NCBI RefSeq assembly: GCF_010726765.1
Contig: NZ_AP022601.1
Span: forward strand, 5,146,001 to 5,210,000
Length of the DNA stretch: 64,000 nt
Source: Mycobacterium gallinarum
GTDB lineage: Bacteria; Actinomycetota; Actinomycetes; Mycobacteriales; Mycobacteriaceae
Direction: 5' to 3'
Position 1 is the stretch's first letter. Each line of letters opens with the position of its first letter. The position numbers were made by a program, and so were the translations under genes. This document shows positions 28,089 to 35,968 of this stretch, piece after piece. The notes below the pieces were generated by a model. It worked only from the letters and a program-made list of their open reading frames with translations, was not told the origin of the DNA and ran no database searches.

Positions 28089-29216
28089 CTGGATACGGAC
28101 GCTAGCGCACCTAGAAACTCTTCTGGCGCAACGGGATTTCGTGGCCAGAATCGGTTTACGAACCCGGCGGAGGACGTGCCGCAGGACTGGACGGCGCCGA
28201 CGCCACCCACCGGGTTGCCGGTGGTGATCCCGCAGACACCGTCACCGTCGGCCGCGCCCCCACCGCCCGCCCCGGATCCGCCGCCGTATCTGGATCTGTC
28301 CACGGTGGCGCTGCTCGGACAGCGCAAGCGGGCCCCGTCGGCGGGCTGGCGCAAATGGCTGTATCTGGCGTCTTTCAAGTTGATCAACGTCGGCGAGAGC
28401 CCGAAAGTGATCCACCGTGACGCCCTGATCGCGCAGGCGCAGCACCCGCTGCGTGGCTGCCACCGCATCGCCGTCCTGTCGCTCAAGGGTGGGGTCGGCA
28501 AGACGACCGTTACCGCGACGCTCGGTGCCACGCTGGCGTCTGTCCGCGGCGACCGCGTCATCGCCGTCGACGCGAACCCCGACCGCGGCACGTTGAGTCA
28601 GAAGGTTCCGCTGGAGACGCCGGCGACGGTCCGTCACCTATTGCGCGACGCCGAGGGTATCGAGGCCTACAGCGATGTGCGCGCCTACACCTCGCAGGGC
28701 GCGAGCCGGCTGGAGGTGCTGGCTTCGGAGAGCGACCCCGCGGTGTCGGAGGCGTTCAGCTCCGAGGACTACACCCGCACCCTCGAGGTCCTCGAGCGGT
28801 TCTACAGCCTGGTGCTCACCGACTGCGGCACAGGGCTGATGCATTCGGCGATGGCGGCGGTGCTGGCCAAAGCGGATGCGTTGATCGTCATCAGCTCCGG
28901 ATCGGTCGACGGCGCGCGCAGCGCGTCGGCCACACTCGACTGGTTGGACGCCCACGGGCACGAGGATCTGGTGCGCGATTCGATCGCAGTCATCAACGCC
29001 GTCCGGCCGCGCTCCGGCAAGGTCGACATGAACAAGGTCGTCGATCACTTCACCCGGCGCTGCCGGGCCGTCTTGCAGGTGCCTTTCGACCCGCACCTCG
29101 AAGAGGGCGCCGAAATCAGCCTCGAACGACTGAAGCCCGAGACGCGGGAGGCGCTGCTGGAACTGGCGGCAGTGGTGACAGCGGGCTTCCCGGGTGCGCG
29201 GCGCGACCCGATCTGA
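28089..29216 (+). CDS. MinD/ParA-like ATPase with Pro-rich N-terminus (Rv0530-like)
   Basis: Deviant Walker-A ATPase: LSLKGGVGKTTVTATLGATL, followed by VIAVDANPDRGTLS, LVLTDCGTGLMHSAM and IAVINAVRPRSGKVD. The N-terminal 90 residues are Pro/Ala-rich (PPPPAPDPPPYLDLS), as in ESX-linked EspI-type proteins. The start is uncertain. The CTG chosen has AGGGG eight bases before it, right after ccsA; the first conventional codon, a GTG 29 codons later, lacks that site. The stop and the ATPase domain are certain. Its role beside cytochrome maturation genes is unknown. Confidence 0.82.
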   Translation: MDTDASAPRNSSGATGFRGQNRFTNPAEDVPQDWTAPTPPTGLPVVIPQTPSPSAAPPPPAPDPPPYLDLSTVALLGQRKRAPSAGWRKWLYLASFKLINVGESPKVIHRDALIAQAQHPLRGCHRIAVLSLKGGVGKTTVTATLGATLASVRGDRVIAVDANPDRGTLSQKVPLETPATVRHLLRDAEGIEAYSDVRAYTSQGASRLEVLASESDPAVSEAFSSEDYTRTLEVLERFYSLVLTDCGTGLMHSAMAAVLAKADALIVISSGSVDGARSASATLDWLDAHGHEDLVRDSIAVINAVRPRSGKVDMNKVVDHFTRRCRAVLQVPFDPHLEEGAEISLERLKPETREALLELAAVVTAGFPGARRDPI

Positions 29217-29217
29217 G

Positions 29218-29373
29218 CTACCGCGGTTTGTTCTCAGGGCCGAGTCGACGCAGGAAATCAGGATCGTCGTCCGGACCGATGGTGCGGGTCCGCGGAGTCG
29301 CGTTCGCGCGCATCAACCGGTAGCCCACATAGACCACGACGGCCAAGACGAGAATCGCGAACAGGTAAACCAC
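29218..29373 (-). CDS. 51-residue single-helix membrane protein (Rv0530A-like)
   Basis: A short gene: GTG start with a perfect GGAGGT six bases upstream. The product is one N-terminal helix (VYLFAILVLAVVVYVGYRLM) plus a charged tail (GPDDDPDFLRRLGPENKPR). It runs opposite to the MinD-like gene, ending two bases from its stop, and diverges from the DUF4229 gene. Position and size match the gene annotated Rv0530A. Function unknown. Confidence 0.82.
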   Translation of the reverse strand: MVYLFAILVLAVVVYVGYRLMRANATPRTRTIGPDDDPDFLRRLGPENKPR

Positions 29374-29409
29374 AACAAACCTCCTTGCTCCGAATATACG
29401 CGTCGTCGG

Positions 29410-29415
29410 TAGGCT
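29410..29415 (+). promoter_or_regulatory. -10 element TAGGCT, leaderless start of the DUF4229 gene
   Basis: TAGGCT ends exactly six bases before the GTG at 29422, identical in sequence and spacing to the element before galE2. No ribosome-binding site is present. Confidence 0.55.
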
Positions 29416-29421
29416 CGGGCC

Positions 29422-29730
29422 GTGTCTGATAGTCGGCCGGGATCTCGCCTCGTCGCAGACCTGGTGCTTTACGTGCTGGCCCGGTTACTTCTCGTCGTCG
29501 CGCTGACCGCGGTGATCGTCGGAGCGGCCCACCTGCTCGGGGTGCGCGAGTTTCCGCTCGTGGTCGCGCTTCTGTTCGCCATGGTGATAGCGCTGCCACT
29601 GGGCATCTGGATGTTCGCCCCCCTGCGCCGTCGCGCCACCGCCAGCATCGCCCTACTCGACGAGCGGCGTCGCAAGGACCGCGAGCAACTGCAGGCCAGA
29701 CTTCGTGGCGACGAGCCTCCCACGCCATGA
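29422..29730 (+). CDS. DUF4229 membrane protein (Rv0531-like)
   Basis: 102 residues: two helices (VLYVLARLLLVVALTAVIVG and LVVALLFAMVIALPLGIWMF) and a basic, probably helical C-terminal tail (RRRATASIALLDERRRKDRE). It matches Rv0531 in place and layout. GTG start is leaderless-like. Its stop overlaps the aminotransferase start (ATGA). Function unknown. Confidence 0.82.
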   Translation: MSDSRPGSRLVADLVLYVLARLLLVVALTAVIVGAAHLLGVREFPLVVALLFAMVIALPLGIWMFAPLRRRATASIALLDERRRKDREQLQARLRGDEPPTP

Positions 29731-30761
29731 CGCGGGAAGCATTCGGCGCCGAATTCCTCGGAGCCGATGGATTTCTCAACTCACCCACCTATGGCCTGCC
29801 GCCGCAGTTCCTCGTGGACGCGTTGCTGGACTGCATCGGCAAGTGGCAGAACGGGACGATGGACGTCCCCTCGTTCGACGCCCACGTCGCCGCCGGGCGC
29901 GAAGGCTACGCCGCGCTGACGGGCCTTCCCGTCGGCTCGGTGGCGATGGGCAGCACCGTCTCCTCGGCGCTGGGGCTGGTGGCTGCGGCCATCCCCGACG
30001 GTGCGCGTGTCCTCACGCTGCCGGGTGAGTTCACCAGCACCACATTTCCGTTCGCCGCCCAGGCGCGGCGCGGGGTCACCGTCACCGAGCTGCCCGCCGA
30101 CGAACTGATTACGGCAGCAGCCGATTTCGATGTCGTCGCCGTGAGCCTGGTGCAGTCGGCAAACGGTGTGGTGCTCGACGCCGATACGCTGCGCAGCCAC
30201 GTTGCCGGCACCGAGACGCTGACAGTCATCGACATCACGCAGGCGCTCGGATGGAAGCGCGTCGAGCTGGACTGGGTCGACGTCACCGTCGCGGCGGTGT
30301 ACAAGTGGCTGCTGTCACCTCGGGGTACCGCGTGGGTTTCGTTGAGCGACAGAGTAAGTCGCGCGATGACGCCGCACGCTGCCAATTGGTACGCCGGCGT
30401 TGACCCCTGGCAGACGATATACGGGCTACCGCTCCGATTGGCAGACGATGCTCGCCGGTTCGACCTGTCGCCCGCGTGGTTCAGCGTCCTGGGCGCCGGG
30501 CTCGCGATGCCGTGGCTGGCTTCGCTCGACGGCGCCGCCGTGCAGTCGCATTGTCTGGGGCTCGCCAACCGTCTACGCGCCGAACTGGATCTGCCGCCGC
30601 ATGATTCGGCGATCGTCTCGCTGCCTATCGAGGGCGCGGCCGAGGTGCTTCAGCGGGCCGGTATCCGCGCGTCGGTCCGCGCCGGGGCGATTCGGGTGGG
30701 TTTTCATCTCTACAACAACGAGAACGACCTGGACCGGTTGGTCGACGCGCTACTGCCCTGA
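29727..30761 (+). CDS. Class V (PLP-dependent) aminotransferase-family protein
   Basis: 344 residues. VAMGSTVSSALGLVAAAIPD matches the phosphate-cup region, SLVQSANGVVLD and VIDITQALGWKRVELDW carry the PLP Asp and Gln/His-like positions, and VTVAAVYKWLLSPRGTAWVS holds the Schiff-base lysine (KWLLSPRG). It resembles kynureninase/cysteine-desulfurase-like proteins of unknown substrate. Coupled to the DUF4229 gene by ATGA. PE_PGRS6 and fabH, found here in M. tuberculosis, are absent. Confidence 0.85.
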   Translation: MTREAFGAEFLGADGFLNSPTYGLPPQFLVDALLDCIGKWQNGTMDVPSFDAHVAAGREGYAALTGLPVGSVAMGSTVSSALGLVAAAIPDGARVLTLPGEFTSTTFPFAAQARRGVTVTELPADELITAAADFDVVAVSLVQSANGVVLDADTLRSHVAGTETLTVIDITQALGWKRVELDWVDVTVAAVYKWLLSPRGTAWVSLSDRVSRAMTPHAANWYAGVDPWQTIYGLPLRLADDARRFDLSPAWFSVLGAGLAMPWLASLDGAAVQSHCLGLANRLRAELDLPPHDSAIVSLPIEGAAEVLQRAGIRASVRAGAIRVGFHLYNNENDLDRLVDALLP

Positions 30762-30864
30762 TGGCTCCACGATGTCGAGGCGTGGACGGTGAATTCCAGC
30801 TATCCGCAATGCGGAACTCGCGAATTGATGGGCACGATGAAGGAATGTTGTTGCGGGTTCGGCT

Positions 30865-31281
30865 ATGCGCTGTCTGATCGTCGACGACAGTCAGAGCTTC
30901 CGTTGTGCGGCGCTCGGGATGCTCGAGCGTAGCGGCATCGCGGTGGTCGGCGTTGCGTCCAACAGCGCCGACGGTCTGCAGCGCTACCTCGACCTGCGGC
31001 CAGACGTCACGCTCGTCGACGTCGATCTCGGTGAGGAAAGCGGATTCGATCTCGTCGAGCGACTGTGTGCGAGCGGCATCCCGCACCTGTCGCCGGTCAT
31101 CTTGATCTCGGCCCACGCGGAGCGGGACCTCGCCGATCTGCTCGCCAACAGTGCTGCGGTGGGGTTTCTGCCGAAGATCGAGTTGTCGCCCGAAGCGATC
31201 GTCGATTTGGTCCGTGGCCGTGGCGACAGCAACGGGGATTCGGCTGCAAACCGATCGTTCAGCGCGCCTCCAGAAACGTGA
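30865..31281 (+). CDS. Stand-alone response regulator receiver domain
   Basis: 138 residues: one CheY-like domain without an output domain. Acidic pair D7/D8 in CLIVDDSQSF, phospho-acceptor D52 in TLVDVDLGEESG, Ser/Thr position in VILISAHAE and Lys in FLPKIELS. The C-terminal 20 residues are a polar tail. No histidine kinase is adjacent. Its end overlaps the end of the convergent NarL-type regulator by 23 bases. Confidence 0.85.
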   Translation: MRCLIVDDSQSFRCAALGMLERSGIAVVGVASNSADGLQRYLDLRPDVTLVDVDLGEESGFDLVERLCASGIPHLSPVILISAHAERDLADLLANSAAVGFLPKIELSPEAIVDLVRGRGDSNGDSAANRSFSAPPET

Positions 31282-31933
31282 TGACAGCACGGACCCTGCG
31301 GTGATCGTCGCCGGTTTCGGGCAGGTTCAACTTGGCCAGGATGCTGCGGACGTGTTTTTCGACGGTGCCCTCGGTCACCCACAGCCGTCGCGCAATTCCC
31401 GCGTTGGAACGGCCCTCTGCCATCTGCGCCAGCACCTGCAACTCGCGCGAACTCAGCACGCCCAGTGGGTCGTTACGCCGGCGCGTCGAAAGGAGTTCGG
31501 CAACCACTGCGGGATCCACCACCGACGCTCCCTTGGTGATGCGCGTGAGCGTGTCGATGAAGTCGCCCACATCGGTGACGCGGCTCTTGAGCAGGTAGCC
31601 GATCGCGCGATCGCCGCCGAGAAGCTCCATCGCATGGTCGACCTCGACATGGGCCGACAGTACGAGGATGCCGGTGTCCGGCGACTCGGAGCGGATCGCG
31701 CGAGCCGCGTCGAGTCCTTCGCTGCTGTGCGTCGGCGGCATCCGGATGTCCACGATCACCAGGTCGGGCCGGTGGGTGCCCACCAGCGACAGCAACTCCA
31801 CGCCGCTGCCGGCCTGACCGACCACCTGAAAGCCCGATCGATCCAGGAGACTGGCCAAACCTTCGCGCAGCAGCACGTCGTCGTCGGCGACGATCACCCG
31901 AGCCCCGGCCGTCTCGGCCTCCTGTACTGCCAT
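31259..31933 (-). CDS. NarL/FixJ-type response regulator
   Basis: 224 residues from the chosen ATG. Receiver with ADDD, phospho-acceptor D62 (LVIVDIRMPP) and Lys in IGYLLKSRVTDV, followed by a LuxR-type HTH (LSSRELQVLAQMAEGRSNAG, then IARRLWVTEGTVEKHVRSIL). An upstream TTG would add 12 residues. No kinase gene is next to it, so it is an orphan or pairs with a distant kinase. Confidence 0.9.
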   Translation of the reverse strand: MAVQEAETAGARVIVADDDVLLREGLASLLDRSGFQVVGQAGSGVELLSLVGTHRPDLVIVDIRMPPTHSSEGLDAARAIRSESPDTGILVLSAHVEVDHAMELLGGDRAIGYLLKSRVTDVGDFIDTLTRITKGASVVDPAVVAELLSTRRRNDPLGVLSSRELQVLAQMAEGRSNAGIARRLWVTEGTVEKHVRSILAKLNLPETGDDHRRVRAVITFLEAR

Positions 31934-32064
31934 CGCCACCAGCACACCGGATCGCGAGTGCACCGACAATGCAGCTAGCAGGCATTCCTGGGTCGGGTTG
32001 GCGGGGAACAGCGGGGGACAGGTCGGTGGGCGTATTTTTGCGCTTGACGGGGTAGTAAATCCGC

Positions 32065-32430
32065 ATGTCTTCTATGAAGGAGTGCGTGATCTCTGCGAAA
32101 GAGCTTTACGGGCGCTGGATTGACGAACTGTGGGCGGGCAAACCAGTGGCGAATGACCTGGTGTCCGAAGATTTCGTCGGGCATTGGCCGGACCATGAGG
32201 TCCACGGGGCCGATGAGTTGAATGCGATGGTCGACAAGACCAGGTCGATGTTGACCGATCTGCGTTTCGTCATCGAGGTGGAACCGTTCGTCGAAGGCGA
32301 CATGCTGGCGGCTCGCTGGATCGGGACGGGTGCCACGCCGGACGGTCCGAAGCGATTCACGGGCAACGACATTCTCAGGATCGCCGACGGTCGAGTGGTC
32401 GAGTACTGGACGGGAACCTCGGCAGGCTGA
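32065..32430 (+). CDS. SnoaL-like/NTF2-fold protein
   Basis: 121 residues with the cone-shaped NTF2-fold pattern: ELYGRWIDELWAGK, VSEDFVGHWPDHEVHGADEL, ARWIGTGATPDG, and the C-terminal GNDILRIADGRVVEYWTGTS. It may be an ester cyclase-like enzyme or a simple binding protein. In-frame alternative starts lie 3 and 6 codons downstream. It sits alone, convergent with the sulfotransferase gene 12 bases on. Confidence 0.75.
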   Translation: MSSMKECVISAKELYGRWIDELWAGKPVANDLVSEDFVGHWPDHEVHGADELNAMVDKTRSMLTDLRFVIEVEPFVEGDMLAARWIGTGATPDGPKRFTGNDILRIADGRVVEYWTGTSAG

Positions 32431-32442
32431 CCTTCTGGCCCG

Positions 32443-33726
32443 TCACGCCAGGAAGCGTTCGGCATACGGGCTGAACCGGGCCCGCATGTCGCGCTCGTCC
32501 AGCCCGAACATCTCGGCTGACGTAGCGACACGGCCAAGGCGACCTCGCTGGTGTCCGGCGAGGTAGTCCTGGATCGAGGTCCGTGCGTCGTCGGCCAACG
32601 GCTCTCCCGCGAGGTCGTATATCTGTTCGACGACGCCCATTTCGTCGGCCATGAAGTCGTCGAAGCGGATGTCGACCGAACGTTGCGGCGCAATGACGGC
32701 ACGGTCGCGCACCAACGCATTGAGCATCAGCTCGAGACGATCGATCCACGTCGCCGCGATCTCGTGCACCGGAACCGGATAGCGGTGCATGCGGGCGCTG
32801 TAGGTAAGCATCGCGAGCATGGAGAGCACCACGGGCACCGGGTCGCGATGAGTGAACACGACGACCACCCCGGGGAAGACGGCGTTCAGGACCGGCAGCT
32901 GCTCCAGGTGTTGCGGGGACTTGAGCAGCCAGCGCCGTCCGCCGCGCAGGAACTGCAGCGCCTTCAGCTGGACGGCGAGGTATTCGTAGTGCGACGTCTG
33001 ATCATGGGACAGGTAGTAGTCGCGCCATGCCGGCACATGGCCGAGGGTCTCGAAAAGCATCGTCGAGAAGTCGTTGGCCAGCAGCTGAATCTCTTCGTGC
33101 ACATGGTCTGTGGTCATCTCGTGCATCAGCGCGAAGTGCGGCATCACGATGTTCATCACCTCGACTGCGACGTCCATTCGCGTCCGGCGAGGATCCGGCT
33201 CGATGCCCGCCTCCGACGGTAGGGGGAACGGCTCGTTGCTCTCCCAGTAGGGGATGGTGCGAAACGTCGCCTCCGGCCGTCCGGACGGAGAATTGGAGGA
33301 GGCCGCGCCGAGGAGGTTGTGCAGATGGGTGGTTCCGGTGCGGGGTAACCCGGCGATCACGACCGGCGGAGCGAGCTCGATGTCGTGGATCTCGGGATGG
33401 CGGGTCAGCAGGTCGGTGAGCAGCAGCCTGTTCTTCAGCCACTGCAACAACTGGGCGTGGAAGTTCACGATGCCCGCGTCATGCATGCCCGGAATGTCTT
33501 GCAGCGCTCCAAGAAACACGTCGAGGCGTTCGCGGTAGTCGTCGGGGCCGAAATCGTCGAGCCCGGTTTCGGCGGCGGCCTTGGTGTGCAGTGCGTCGGC
33601 GTCCAGCGGGCAATCCGCCGCCATTGCTCCCATCATTTCGCGAATGGGCTCGGCCTCTGGTGAGAAACGGGGTTCGGCGAGGTCGTCGAGGTGCACCGTG
33701 GGAGGCGCTGAGTGGGCATCAGTCAC
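32443..33726 (-). CDS. Sulfotransferase family protein
   Basis: PAPS-dependent sulfotransferase-like protein of 427 residues. The PAPS 5'-phosphosulfate loop is PVVIAGLPRTGTTHLHNLLG (about 121-140). The 3'-phosphate region includes VVVFTHRDPVPVVLSMLAML. Such multi-copy mycobacterial proteins act on lipids or sterols; the substrate is unknown. GTG start, 28 bases from the divergent TetR gene with a palindrome in between. Confidence 0.88.
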   Translation of the reverse strand: MTDAHSAPPTVHLDDLAEPRFSPEAEPIREMMGAMAADCPLDADALHTKAAAETGLDDFGPDDYRERLDVFLGALQDIPGMHDAGIVNFHAQLLQWLKNRLLLTDLLTRHPEIHDIELAPPVVIAGLPRTGTTHLHNLLGAASSNSPSGRPEATFRTIPYWESNEPFPLPSEAGIEPDPRRTRMDVAVEVMNIVMPHFALMHEMTTDHVHEEIQLLANDFSTMLFETLGHVPAWRDYYLSHDQTSHYEYLAVQLKALQFLRGGRRWLLKSPQHLEQLPVLNAVFPGVVVVFTHRDPVPVVLSMLAMLTYSARMHRYPVPVHEIAATWIDRLELMLNALVRDRAVIAPQRSVDIRFDDFMADEMGVVEQIYDLAGEPLADDARTSIQDYLAGHQRGRLGRVATSAEMFGLDERDMRARFSPYAERFLA

Positions 33727-33732
33727 GGCAAG

Positions 33733-33755
33733 TTATGTTACTGTCAGTTCCATAA
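33733..33755. promoter_or_regulatory. 23-base TetR-type operator between divergent genes
   Basis: TTATG-N2-ACTG-N-CAGT-N2-CATAA: nine perfectly paired bases per arm around a single central base. It fills nearly all of the 28-base gap between the sulfotransferase and TetR starts, and its last base is the first base of the TetR ATG. This is the expected position for an autoregulated TetR that also represses the divergent gene. Confidence 0.68.
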
Positions 33756-34330
33756 TGATGGTGGAAATTGGGCGACCGCGCGATCCACGGATCGACAGTG
33801 CGGTTCTTCAAGCGACGGCCGAGTTGCTCGGCGAGACCGATTACGCATCGCTGTCGGTGGACGCGATCGCGAAGCGTGCGGGCACCAGCAAGCCGGCGAT
33901 CTACCGGCGCTGGCCGAGCAAGGCGCATCTCGTGCATGAGGCGGTCTTCCCGGTCACCGAATACACCGAATTACCTTCGACGGGAAGCACGCTCGGTGAC
34001 GTGCGCGAGATGATGGCCCGGACGTTCGCGCTACTGACCACCCCGGCGGCGCTGGCAGCACTGCCCGGGCTGGTGGCGGAGATGGCCGTCGACTCGACGC
34101 TGCACGCCGCGCTGCTCGAGCGGTTCGTCGACGTGCTGTCCTACGGGTTGGACGACTGGCTGGAGACGGCCCGCAAGCGCGGTGAGGTTCGCGCCGAGGT
34201 CCGTCCCGCCGATGTGATCGACGCGCTCGCCGGCATCATCTTCCTCGCTCTCATCACGCACCCCGAGACACTCGACGAGGCCTGGATGGACCGCACCGCC
34301 GAGTTCATCGCGAGAGGAATCGGCGCATGA
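33755..34330 (+). CDS. TetR-family transcriptional regulator
   Basis: 191 residues. HTH: AVLQATAELLGETDYASLSV, then DAIAKRAGTSKPAIYRRWPS, with the C-terminal domain of the TetR_C_11-like type. Two consecutive ATG codons and a GTG are possible starts; the first overlaps the palindrome. It is followed by the DUF1214 gene in an ATGA overlap. Likely represses the sulfotransferase gene and its own operon. Confidence 0.9.
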   Translation: MMVEIGRPRDPRIDSAVLQATAELLGETDYASLSVDAIAKRAGTSKPAIYRRWPSKAHLVHEAVFPVTEYTELPSTGSTLGDVREMMARTFALLTTPAALAALPGLVAEMAVDSTLHAALLERFVDVLSYGLDDWLETARKRGEVRAEVRPADVIDALAGIIFLALITHPETLDEAWMDRTAEFIARGIGA

Positions 34331-35436
34331 CCGAACACGAATCCACGGCGGCTTGGCGCGAGCTTCTGGAAACCCTTGGGGGCCTTGACCGCACCTTCCT
34401 CGAAGGTGATCGTGCGGTGACCGATGACCGCCATATCGCCGACGGCTACCGCATGCTCGCGACCACCCTCGGCGTGGCGTTCGACACGTACCTGTTCGCC
34501 GACCCCAGCCGGCCGCTGTGGGTGGAGGTCAACTCGCCATTTCGGCCCGACCGCCGGTGGGGTGGCGACAATACCGACGCCTACTACTTCATGTGCCCTG
34601 TCGATCCGAATCGGCGATACCGGATCAGCGGGAACAAGGGCGACAGCGTCTACTTCTCGGTGACTGCCTACAACGAGCCGTCGCCGGGTGCGTGGTCCGA
34701 CCGGATCGTGGCCATCCTGCGCGACGACGACCTCGACATCGATGCCGACGGCAACTTCTCCTTCGACTTCGGTCCGACGCCCGACGCGGCGGTGCTGATG
34801 ACACGTGACTACCAGGGCAATCCGCAAACCGGGCGCCCGGTGAAGTGGCAGATCGAAGCACTCGACGAACCCGATCCATTCCGGCATGGCGATGCGGAGA
34901 CGGCGGCTGCGCTGCGCTCCAGTGCGGCCTGGTTGCGCACCATGTTCGCGATCCTGCCGCTGGCGGTGGGTGTGCGCAGCGAGCAACAACACACGCTGGG
35001 ACACGAGATTGCGACGGCCGCAAATGAATTCGCTGATCCTTACCAGGTACCCGATGCGAACTTCGGCTGGTCGGCGCGCGACGCCTGCTATGCCTACGGC
35101 AGTTTCGTACTCGACGAGGATGAGGCGCTCGTCGTCACCCACCGCCCGCCGTCGTGCCGATTCTGGAACCTGGTGGTGTGGAATCAGTTCATGGCGACGC
35201 CGGGTGTCGCCGACGCGCGCAGCTCGGTCAACGGCTACTCGGCGGTCCCCAACGCCGATGGCTCAGTGACCGTCGTCATCTCACGGGGTATGACCAAACA
35301 TCCGAATTCGATTACGACGCTTGACTATCCGCGTGGCAATCTCGCCTTCCGCTGGTTTCTGGCCGACGAGGTTCCGGCTCGACCCGAGGTCGCACTGGTG
35401 AAGGTGTCGGAAGCGCCAGTTGCGATTTCGGTGTAG
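34327..35436 (+). CDS. DUF1214 domain protein
   Basis: 369 residues, no signal peptide. Recognised from VEVNSPFRPDRRWGGDNTDA and RYRISGNKGDSVYFSVTAYN. The C-terminal DUF1214 part is SCRFWNLVVWNQFMATPGVA, with STRG-like ISRGMTKHPNSITTLDYPRG. Proteins of this family sit with steroid, lipid or sulfotransferase genes in mycobacteria; their chemistry is not known to me. Translationally coupled to the TetR gene. Its stop codon lies in a perfect hairpin arm. Confidence 0.82.
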   Translation: MTEHESTAAWRELLETLGGLDRTFLEGDRAVTDDRHIADGYRMLATTLGVAFDTYLFADPSRPLWVEVNSPFRPDRRWGGDNTDAYYFMCPVDPNRRYRISGNKGDSVYFSVTAYNEPSPGAWSDRIVAILRDDDLDIDADGNFSFDFGPTPDAAVLMTRDYQGNPQTGRPVKWQIEALDEPDPFRHGDAETAAALRSSAAWLRTMFAILPLAVGVRSEQQHTLGHEIATAANEFADPYQVPDANFGWSARDACYAYGSFVLDEDEALVVTHRPPSCRFWNLVVWNQFMATPGVADARSSVNGYSAVPNADGSVTVVISRGMTKHPNSITTLDYPRGNLAFRWFLADEVPARPEVALVKVSEAPVAISV

Positions 35437-35474
35437 ACAGTCGCGGACAGCGCGACCAGCTACACCGAAATCGC
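35422..35474. terminator. Perfect 15-base hairpin between convergent genes
   Basis: GCGATTTCGGTGTAG and CTACACCGAAATCGC are perfectly complementary arms separated by 23 bases. The left arm contains the DUF1214 stop codon. It lies between two convergent genes, so it can act in both directions. No U-tract follows. Confidence 0.6.
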
Positions 35475-35480
35475 GGTCAG

Positions 35481-35906
35481 CTAGACCTTTGTCAGCGTGA
35501 AGGTGAACTGGTCGTAGGGCTGCGGCGGTTTGCCACACGCCTCGGTTGACGAGAATGTGTGTCCGTAGCCGGTGAGGTCGTCGGACCACCGGAAGTTCAT
35601 TCCACCGGTCGCGGTGGTGCCGTCGGGGCACTTCATCACGTCGGGCAGGTTTTCCACCGTCAGTACCCAGCCCCGGAAGTTCGTCGCCTGTCCGCTGAAG
35701 CCGGGCTTACCCGCGCCGGGAGAGGCGACGATGTTGATGCAGACGGGCTCGCAGGGGGTGGCCACCTACTGCTGGGTGCTGACCCCGTCGGAATAGATGG
35801 AGGTGCCGTCGAGGTCGCGGGGATTCTCGGCCCCGGCCGGACCCGCGAACCCCACGGCGGCGATTGCCAAGATAACCGCTGAGTGTATTGCTCGACTCGT
35901 CGTCAT
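35481..35906 (-). pseudogene. Exported small protein gene interrupted by an in-frame TAG
   Basis: From an ATG with a GGAGG site seven bases upstream, the frame encodes a signal peptide (IHSAVILAIAAVGFAGPAGA), then NPRDLDGTSIYSDGVSTQQ, a TAG at codon 47, and a further 94 residues that look like genuine secreted-protein sequence (ATPCEPVCINIVASPGAGKP at the start and FTFTLTKV at the end, with four cysteines). Without the TAG the product would be 141 residues. The downstream part keeps coding character, so the break is recent, a sequencing error, or read through. The full protein would be a small disulfide-bonded secreted protein of unknown function. Confidence 0.72.
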
Positions 35907-35968
35907 GACGTGCCTCCGCATCAGCTTCTTCAGCTATCGCAGCAGTTCGGGGCTCGGTTCGGACGGAA

